From Chloroflexota bacterium (GTDB taxonomy: Bacteria; Chloroflexota; Limnocylindria; QHBO01): a stretch of 7,669 nucleotides of DNA. Made by a program: the position numbers and the translations under genes. Where the stretch lies: the NCBI GenBank assembly GCA_029865285.1, contig JAOUHE010000080.1:1-7669 (forward strand). The letters run 5' to 3'. The notes under the pieces were generated by a model. It was not told the origin of the DNA. It saw only the letters and a list, made by a program, of their open reading frames with translations, and ran no database searches. Numbering within the stretch: the stretch's first letter is position 1; every line of letters starts with the position of its first letter. Below, in pieces: positions 1-4,050 of the stretch.

Positions 1-1
1 G

Positions 2-514
2 ATCGGCGACAACGAGGGGGGCGGGCTCTCGGTGAACTTCATCGGGCAGCTGCACTTCGCCGCGGGCGACCTCCCGCGGGCGATGCAGCTCTTCGCGGAG
101 GCCGAGGTGTGCTTCGAGACGGTGGGCGACAAGCCCGAGGTGGCCCGCGTGCAGGGCGAGCAGGGCTACCTCGCGCTGGCGGCCGGCGACATCGCGGCGG
201 CGCGGCGCCTCTTCCTGCGCGCGCTCCGCACCAACGACGAGATCGGGAGCCCGCCGGGGATCGGGCGGGCGCTCCTCGGCCTCGCGGCGGCGGAGTCCGC
301 GGCGGGAAGGCGCGAGTTGGCCGTGCGGCTCGCGGCGGCGGCCGACGGGCTGCGCGAACGCGCGGGCGTGGTGATCGAGCATCCGATGGCGCCGGGACTC
401 GCCGCGCAGATCGACGCGCTCAAGGCGAGCGTGCCGCGGGAGGCGCTGGCCGGCCTCACGGAGGAGGGCCGCAACCTCACGACCGCGGCGGTGTTCGCGC
501 TGGTGGCGGCGTAG
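2..514 (+). CDS. TPR-repeat protein, C-terminal part (5' end outside window)
   Basis: The reading frame is open from the first complete codon at base 2 and stops at 512-514, so the true start lies upstream; a GTG at 32 is in frame but only internal. The visible 170 residues are Ala/Leu-rich amphipathic helices in tandem, with TPR-like spacing (G-D-L-P-R-A-M-Q-L-F, then G-D-I-A-A-A-R-R-L-F about 40 residues later). The last 25 residues (L-T-E-E-G-R-N-L-T near the end) resemble the C-terminal signature after the TPRs in large ATPase/TPR regulators (LuxR/adenylate-cyclase-like or kinase-TPR proteins), where an 'aweeGralsleeAvayAL' type motif is common. That comparison is from memory. TPRs normally mediate protein-protein contacts; the catalytic or DNA-binding part is not visible. 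Third codon positions are almost all G or C. It could be any TPR-tailed regulator or kinase. Confidence 0.75.
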   Translation: MGDNEGGGLSVNFIGQLHFAAGDLPRAMQLFAEAEVCFETVGDKPEVARVQGEQGYLALAAGDIAAARRLFLRALRTNDEIGSPPGIGRALLGLAAAESAAGRRELAVRLAAAADGLRERAGVVIEHPMAPGLAAQIDALKASVPREALAGLTEEGRNLTTAAVFALVAA

Positions 515-577
515 GGGTGTCGTGGTTCGCGCCTGGCGGCCATCGCGGCAGAAGGAGCGAGTCGGCGCAGGAGGTGA

Positions 578-619
578 GGGAGGGGGGCCAGCGGCGGACG
601 CGTCGCTGGCCCTCTTCCC
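578..619 (+). terminator. Strong stem-loop downstream of the TPR gene
   Basis: Bases 578-593 pair with 604-619 over 16 positions (two G-T wobbles), with a 10-base loop. The core GGCCAGCG/CGCTGGCC is perfect. It begins 63 bases after the stop of the TPR gene, a fitting place for a transcription end or an mRNA-stabilising hairpin. There is no T-run after it, so it is not a textbook intrinsic terminator; the stem is seen, the function inferred. Confidence 0.45.
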
Positions 620-667
620 CGTCGCGGACGGACTCGGGGGCTGTCTCGTGCGGAGCGCGGAGTCGCC

Positions 668-830
668 GAATCAGGCAGTTCCGTGCTTCGCGTCGCGCAG
701 CCGCTTCGGTTCGAGGCGGTCGATCGAACCAGCCGGCGTGATGAGGGTTGCGGGGTCGCGGGGGACGGTGAGTATTGGCGGGCAGTGCGCCGAGCGGCTC
801 GCGACCGGATTCGGCGGAACTGTCTGATAC
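668..830. repeat. Long imperfect inverted repeat
   Basis: Two blocks pair. Block 1: 668-683 with 815-830, 15 of 16 positions including one G-T wobble. Block 2: 692-705 with 793-805, 13 pairs with one bulged C at 698. The arms are separated by internal loops of 8 and 9 bases, and the central part holds a smaller hairpin (708-714/724-730). Directly outside the right arm lies GTTGGGT (833-839), which fits the integron core pattern GTTRRRY, but its complement is absent outside the left arm, so this is not a standard attC site. It ends 55 bases before the GlsB-type gene. It may be a mobile-element relic or a structured leader. Confidence 0.55.
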
Positions 831-885
831 GCGTTGGGTGGACGATCCTCCCTTCAACGAGTACGCCAACTCACGGAGATCACGC

Positions 886-1152
886 ATGGGAATCCTCAGC
901 TGGGTGGTTCTCGGCGCAGTCGCCGCGTGGTTGGAGCAGCGCCTGCTCCCTCGCGGGCCGCGGAGCTCGTTTGTCGGCAGCATGGTGCTGGCCTTCGCGG
1001 GCGCGATGCTCGGCAACCTCGTGGCCTATGCGCTCGGATTCGCGGAGATCTCAGGACTGACGCCGCGCAGCATTCTCATCAGCGCCGGCGGCATCATCGT
1101 GATCCTCCTTGGCTATCGGCTGTTGCGTCCGCCGGAGCCGCCCACCGAGTGA
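886..1152 (+). CDS. GlsB/YeaQ/YmgE-family small membrane protein
   Basis: An 88-residue integral membrane protein of the transglycosylase-associated/GlsB stress family, whose members are small inner-membrane proteins linked to general stress; their biochemical function is not settled. The start ATG at 886 is preceded by GGAG at 875-878 with a 7-base spacer; an upstream in-frame GTG at 775 lacks this. Residues 1-6 (MGILSW) are typical of the family. Three hydrophobic segments are visible: about 4-15, 31-51 (with the small-residue pattern S-x-V-L-A-F-A-G-A-M-L-G) and 63-80, followed by a short Pro-rich hydrophilic tail. Its length fits the family norm of about 80-90. The DJ-1-type gene follows after 75 bases on the same strand, so co-transcription is possible. 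Third positions are less G/C-biased than in the TPR and channel genes. Confidence 0.85.
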   Translation: MGILSWVVLGAVAAWLEQRLLPRGPRSSFVGSMVLAFAGAMLGNLVAYALGFAEISGLTPRSILISAGGIIVILLGYRLLRPPEPPTE

Positions 1153-1214
1153 CCGCCGCAAATTATTGGAACGGCCGCTACAGAAGCCATCGATAGGCGC
1201 ACCAAGACCGAGTG

Positions 1215-1230
1215 AGGAGGCATCAAGGTG
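1215..1230 (+). promoter_or_regulatory. Ribosome binding site fixing a GTG start
   Basis: A full AGGAGG (1215-1220) lies seven bases before GTG at 1228. This perfect site decides the GTG start of the DJ-1/PfpI gene, which has no nearby in-frame ATG. Confidence 0.85.
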
Positions 1231-1851
1231 GACACGGCCACTGTGGGACTCCTACTCTTCGACGGCGTCGAGGTGCTCGACTTTGCCGGGCCGTATGAAG
1301 TGTTCTCTCGCACGCGATTGATCCCGGGAGTCGAGTCGCGCCGCTCTGACGAATCGGCGCCGTTTCGCGTCTTCACAGTCGCGGCCGGCGTTGGTCCCGT
1401 CACGGCGACCGGCGGGCTTCGGGTTCTTCCCGACTTCGATCTCAGCGCGGCCCCCTCAATAGATGTGCTCGTCATTCCAGGCGGCTTCGGTACTCGAGCA
1501 CTGCTGCAGGATGTCGAGATCCTCACGTGGATCCGCCGAGTCGCGGCGAGCGCCCGTCGCGTGACGTCGGTGTGCACCGGCTCATTGGTTCTGGCCAGTG
1601 CCGGACTGCTCGCGGGACGACGCGCTACCACGCACTGGGGCGCGCTGGCTGTCCTGGGAGAACTGGACCCGACGATTCGCGTTGAGACCCACCCACGGGT
1701 CGTCGACGACGGCATCGTCACCTCGGCCGGCGTGTCGGCCGGAATCGACATGGCGTTGGCGATCGTCGAAGCGATGCACGGCCGTGCGGTCGCCGACGAG
1801 ACGGCACGATACATGGACTATGTGCGCCAGGACCGGCAGGAACTGACGTGA
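1228..1851 (+). CDS. DJ-1/PfpI-family protein, isonitrile-hydratase-like
   Basis: A 207-residue single-domain protein of the DJ-1/PfpI (class I glutamine amidotransferase-like) superfamily. Visible landmarks are the N-terminal strand and loop with F-D-G-V-E-V-L-D-F-A-G-P (11-22; Glu15 and Asp18 sit where acid residues lie near the active site in this group), V-I-P-G-G-F-G (82-88), the nucleophile elbow V-C-T-G-S with Cys116, and T-T-H-W with His136. This set matches the subgroup holding isonitrile hydratase and the N-terminal domain of AraC-type regulators. The protein ends at 207 with no helix-turn-helix, so it is a stand-alone enzyme-like form rather than a regulator. The substrate cannot be read from the sequence; isonitrile hydration is one option. 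No signal peptide, so cytoplasmic. All catalytic landmarks are intact. The stop is followed within eight bases by a long attC-like hairpin. Confidence 0.92.
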   Translation: MDTATVGLLLFDGVEVLDFAGPYEVFSRTRLIPGVESRRSDESAPFRVFTVAAGVGPVTATGGLRVLPDFDLSAAPSIDVLVIPGGFGTRALLQDVEILTWIRRVAASARRVTSVCTGSLVLASAGLLAGRRATTHWGALAVLGELDPTIRVETHPRVVDDGIVTSAGVSAGIDMALAIVEAMHGRAVADETARYMDYVRQDRQELT

Positions 1852-1858
1852 GGGTCTG

Positions 1859-1999
1859 GCGCCTGACGTCAGTTGGCGCCGATGGCCCGCTAGGGTAGCG
1901 AGTTGGCGGCCCCGGCCTCATCCTACTTCAGGTTCGGCCGCGGCCGCCCACCCGCATCTATTGAGTGAACCGGCCGCAGCACAACCCAACGTCAGGCGC
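1859..1999 (+). repeat. attC-like long imperfect hairpin
   Basis: The ends are a perfect 11-bp inverted repeat, GCGCCTGACGT at 1859-1869 and ACGTCAGGCGC at 1989-1999. A second strong block pairs 1905-1917 with 1936-1948 at 12 of 13 positions around an 18-base loop (1918-1935). In between, TTG at 1873-1875 can pair with CAA at 1982-1984, and 1890-1904 pairs partly with 1949-1963. The size (141 bp), the GCCTGAC/GTCAGGC ends, the imperfect arms and the position just after a stop codon are all as in integron attC recombination sites. Against this, the core should be GTTRRRY and here reads GTCAGGC, with C for the conserved second T. No integrase gene is in the window. It could otherwise be a bidirectional terminator or a repeat of another kind. 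Confidence 0.45.
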
Positions 2000-2023
2000 T
2001 CTCATGTCGGCTCGCTCGACCTC

Positions 2024-2034
2024 AGGACTTCATA
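2024..2034 (+). promoter_or_regulatory. Ribosome binding site followed by ATA instead of ATG
   Basis: AGGA at 2024-2027 lies four bases before ATA at 2032-2034, the exact place where the start of the following membrane-protein frame is expected. No ATG, GTG or TTG occurs in that frame between its upstream stop (1966-1968) and 2104. Either the start codon has mutated from ATG to ATA or a rare ATA start is used; the former is likelier, given the second lesion further on. Confidence 0.4.
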
Positions 2035-2471
2035 GCAATTCGTGAGACGAAAGAGAGGCTCCAGATCGAGGACACGCCGGGGCTCCATTGGGTCCTTGGG
2101 GTCGTGCTCATCGTCCCTGTGGCCCTCGCGGTCTTCAGTTCGTTCGCCGATGCTGCCGACGCACTGACCTGGAAGGCACGCAGCATCAGCGGCTTGATGG
2201 GGGCTGCTGCGGTACTTGGGGGACTGTGGTGGCTCGCGAAGGCGCCGCGCTCGCGTTTGGTCGTGGAGCGGGCAGCCGGGAAGGTGCATCTGGGGAGGTA
2301 TTCCAGGTCGAACTGGTATTCCCCGACGAGGAGCCGATGTCCCTGTCGCCCGTGTGGCGGCACGGGCGCGAGTCCATTGAGCAGATCGCTCGCAGACTGG
2401 CCGAGACGCTCAGTGTGGCACTCATTGATCCTGGTGCGACGGATCCGAAGATCGATGCGCGGGACGCCTGA
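2032..2471 (+). pseudogene. Broken gene for a small two-helix membrane protein
   Basis: Two adjoining frames read as one protein. The first, from 2032 to about 2300, gives a charged N-terminus (A-I-R-E-T-K-E-R-L), the motif I-E-D-T-P-G-L-H-W, a hydrophobic helix (G-V-V-L-I-V-P-V-A-L-A-V-F), a second one (L-M-G-A-A-A-V-L-G-G-L-W-W-L-A) and then P-R-S-R-L-V-V-E-R-A-A-G. The second, from about 2295 to the stop at 2469-2471, gives F-Q-V-E-L-V-F-P-D-E-E-P and a helical C-terminus (I-A-R-R-L-A-E-T-L). This plan, two helices followed by a soluble beta-rich domain, matches a group of uncharacterised proteins I remember, in which a longer linker lies between the two parts; an internal deletion at about 2290-2305 would explain both the shift and the short length (about 146 codons). 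The start codon also appears lost (ATA at 2032). A functional reading would need GTG at 2104 and would end in a frame that breaks down. No function is known. Confidence 0.55.
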
Positions 2472-2507
2472 CAACAGCAGGCAGCGGGCGGCGCTCCGCG
2501 CCGCCGC
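2466..2507 (+). terminator. Hairpins overlapping the stop codon of the membrane gene
   Basis: GCCTG (2466-2470) pairs with CAGGC (2478-2482) around a seven-base loop. Immediately after it, 2487-2494 pairs with 2498-2505 (8 bp, all G/C, three-base loop), extended by 2-3 more pairs around a bulge. The TGA stop (2469-2471) lies inside GCCTGAC, the same heptamer as the left end of the attC-like hairpin at 1861-1867. No T-run follows. It could be a terminator, or the left half of a second attC-like site whose right half is missing. Confidence 0.4.
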
Positions 2508-2528
2508 TCCGGGAGGCACATTCCGCGC

Positions 2529-2757
2529 ATGAGCCCCGTCGATCCCGCATCGCGCCTCATGGCCGCCGCCCTTGCCGACCGCTATCGCCGCATGAAGCGC
2601 GCCGTCGACGAGGCGAACCGATGACCGCGCGCCTCGCCTACGCGCACGCGAAGGGGTGGTGCACCGCGACATCAAGCCGGAGGACATCCTGCCCTCCGGT
2701 GGCTGCGCCAAGGTCGCCGACTGCGGCGATGAGCGGGTCCGACGCCGCCGATGTTGA
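2529..2757 (+). pseudogene. Relic of a bacterial Ser/Thr protein kinase
   Basis: Two pieces of a kinase domain survive. The first short frame (ATG 2529, TGA 2622-2624, 31 residues) contains A-A-A-L-A-D-R-Y-R, the usual lead-in to the glycine loop in this kind of kinase, but then diverges. The second piece has L-A-Y-A-H-A-K-G (2633-2655) and, after a one-base shift, V-V-H-R-D-I-K-P-E-D-I-L (2656-2691) and G-C-A-K-V-A-D-C-G-D (2701-2730): the catalytic loop and the metal-binding DFG region. Asn of the catalytic loop is Asp here and Phe of DFG is Cys. The whole N-lobe (glycine loop, catalytic Lys), activation segment and C-lobe are absent, and the frame stops at 2755-2757. It cannot encode an active kinase. 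It is not a copy of the intact kinase at 4047-5984: the surviving residues differ at several positions. Confidence 0.65.
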
Positions 2758-2850
2758 CCGTTGAGTGACGCGGCCGTGGTCCGAGAGGTATCCAAGACGA
2801 GGATCTCTGGGAGTGACGGTATGTCCGATGGGGCTCAGGGTGGTGCTCAT

Positions 2851-3483
2851 ATGCCATGGCGGGAAGCGTACCGCCTACCCATGCTCGCCGTTCTCGTCCT
2901 CGTGGCCGTCGCACTGACGGCTTGCGAGGACGTTGGCCCGGACAACGTGCTCAGGATCGACTCGACAATCGTTGCATCGGCCGACGTGGTCCCGCGAGTG
3001 AATCCCGCGCGAACGTACGAATACGACCGCCACACGAACCGCATGGATTCGGTGCTGACAGCGTTGTGGTCGGCCGGCTTGCCTGTCGAGGAGGCGTGGT
3101 GGCCCGTCAACTATCTGTGCGAGGACGTCCGGGGTCCCAGGCTCACCGTAGCGCTGGAACGCCCCGAAGACAGTCGCATGGCCGACCACGACTTCTCCCT
3201 CGGGACAGGGCGCCTGCAGTGCAGTGCGGATCTTCGGCAATATGTGATCGGTCGTCCCGCCGGGAGTTTTCGCGTCGACGGCACGATTCGCTTCATCGAC
3301 GTCGAAGGGGGCTGCTGGGCCCTCCGGGTGAATGAATCCCTGCAATACGAGCCGTTTGGTCTGCCGGCAGCGTATCGCGTGGACGGTCTTCAGGTCCGGG
3401 CCCGCTTGAGGCTGCGGGATGACCTCGGAAGCATCTGCATGATCGGGCGGATTGCCGCGGTGCTGAGCATCGAGACGCGTTAG
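2851..3483 (+). CDS. Predicted lipoprotein of unknown function
   Basis: A 210-residue protein with a clear lipoprotein signal: a short charged start (M-P-W-R-E-A-Y-R), a hydrophobic core (M-L-A-V-L-V-L-V-A-V-A) and the lipobox L-T-A-C with Cys25 as the acylated residue. The residue after Cys is Glu, which does not suggest inner-membrane retention. The mature part has four or five Cys residues, is acidic, ends in short strand-like segments, and shows no family I recognise. ATG at 2851 is chosen because it gives the best signal peptide and has AGGG ten bases upstream. ATG at 2821 is an alternative (220 residues) with GGGAG seven bases upstream, and in-frame codons extend further up to 2761. Third positions include many A/T, unlike the TPR and channel genes. 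The stop TAG (3481-3483) abuts a nested hairpin. Confidence 0.8.
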   Translation: MPWREAYRLPMLAVLVLVAVALTACEDVGPDNVLRIDSTIVASADVVPRVNPARTYEYDRHTNRMDSVLTALWSAGLPVEEAWWPVNYLCEDVRGPRLTVALERPEDSRMADHDFSLGTGRLQCSADLRQYVIGRPAGSFRVDGTIRFIDVEGGCWALRVNESLQYEPFGLPAAYRVDGLQVRARLRLRDDLGSICMIGRIAAVLSIETR

Positions 3484-3558
3484 CGTCGTGACGAGATCCG
3501 GCCGATTCTCACATCAGGGCCGGATCCGCGCTGCCAGCGAGCCGTCGGCGTCACGACG
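3484..3558 (+). repeat. Nested inverted repeats after the lipoprotein gene
   Basis: An outer pair, CGTCGTGACG (3484-3493) and CGTCACGACG (3549-3558), is perfect over 10 bp. An inner pair, GATCCGGCC (3495-3503) and GGCCGGATC (3518-3526), is perfect over 9 bp with a 14-base loop. The outer arm starts on the base right after the stop codon. A role in transcription termination or as a cassette boundary is possible; there is no T-run. Confidence 0.55.
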
Positions 3559-3624
3559 GCCATCGGGCGTGCGGCGGGATCATCGTGACGCATCCATCCG
3601 CCGAAGATCTCGCGAACCGACGAT

Positions 3625-4050
3625 GTGCACCGCTTCCTCGCAGAGGCCCCGACCGACGAACGGGTCACGCGGTTCGTCGTGGATTCCCGCGACCGTAGGC
3701 AGGCCCTGACGGGCCTGTCCGTGAGCGCGACGGGCTTCGCCAGGACGCGGGTCGCCTGCATCGTGGCGGGGGAGCGATGGGCAAACGAAGGTCTTGCCAC
3801 CGCGTCTGGCGGACGAGTGCGAGACGACGCCCTCCACGACCTGGCCAAGCACCTCCTCGAGCAGGGTTCCCTGCCGGCGCTCGCGACGATGATCGAGAGG
3901 TTCCCTGGTCTTCCAGCCAGGCTCTCGTATCCGGCGGCGGGGAGCTTCGTCCTGTCCCTGCGGGATGTCCATGGCCTGGATGCCATCCGCCGCGTCCGGC
4001 AGCAAGGGAGCCGCGCGCTCCCAGGAGCGGAACGCGGTGCAAGTACCTAG
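3625..4050 (+). pseudogene. Fragment resembling a gluzincin-like metallopeptidase C-terminus
   Basis: The 141-residue frame opens at GTG 3625 without a good ribosome binding site; an in-frame TGA lies at 3586-3588. The segment R-W-A-N-E-G-L-A-T-A (51-60) resembles the W-x-x-E-G-x-A element that carries the third zinc ligand (here Glu55) in gluzincin peptidases. It is followed by L-H-D-L-A-K-H-L-L-E-Q-G-S-L-P-A-L (70-86) and S-Y-P-A-A-G-S-F-V (101-109), again like the helices after that element. The HExxH zinc motif that should come about 20-60 residues earlier is missing: A-C-I-V-A-G joins directly to the E-R-W-A-N-E-G stretch. The likely reading is a gene relic with a lost N-terminus and an internal deletion; a short hypothetical protein is the alternative. 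It converges on the kinase gene, the two stops overlapping by four bases (4047-4050). A long antisense frame over the same bases reads as Arg-rich shadow. Confidence 0.42.

Larger units (their letters stand above)
515..885. other. Gene-free stretch with two large hairpin structures
   Basis: No frame here reads convincingly as protein: the open frames are Arg/Gly-rich shadows without a ribosome binding site. The stretch holds a terminator-like hairpin (578-619), a 163-bp imperfect inverted repeat (668-830) and the ribosome binding site of the next gene. A small palindrome (708-714 with 724-730, GGTTCGA/TCGAACC) lies inside the inverted repeat. Confidence 0.7.

Noticed and set aside
708..730. 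GGTTCGA...TCGAACC resembling a tRNA T-arm
   Set aside because: The stem is 7 bp with a 9-base loop and there is no acceptor, D or anticodon arm around it; it is part of the larger inverted repeat.
1113..1814. 233-codon minus-strand frame antisense to the DJ-1/PfpI gene
   Set aside because: Ser/Thr/Arg-rich without domains, while the + strand shows an intact nucleophile elbow and a perfect ribosome binding site.
1864..1871. TGACGTCA palindrome as a possible regulator operator
   Set aside because: It lies inside the longer inverted repeat of the attC-like element, which explains its left half; an isolated 8-bp palindrome after a stop codon is weak evidence for an operator.
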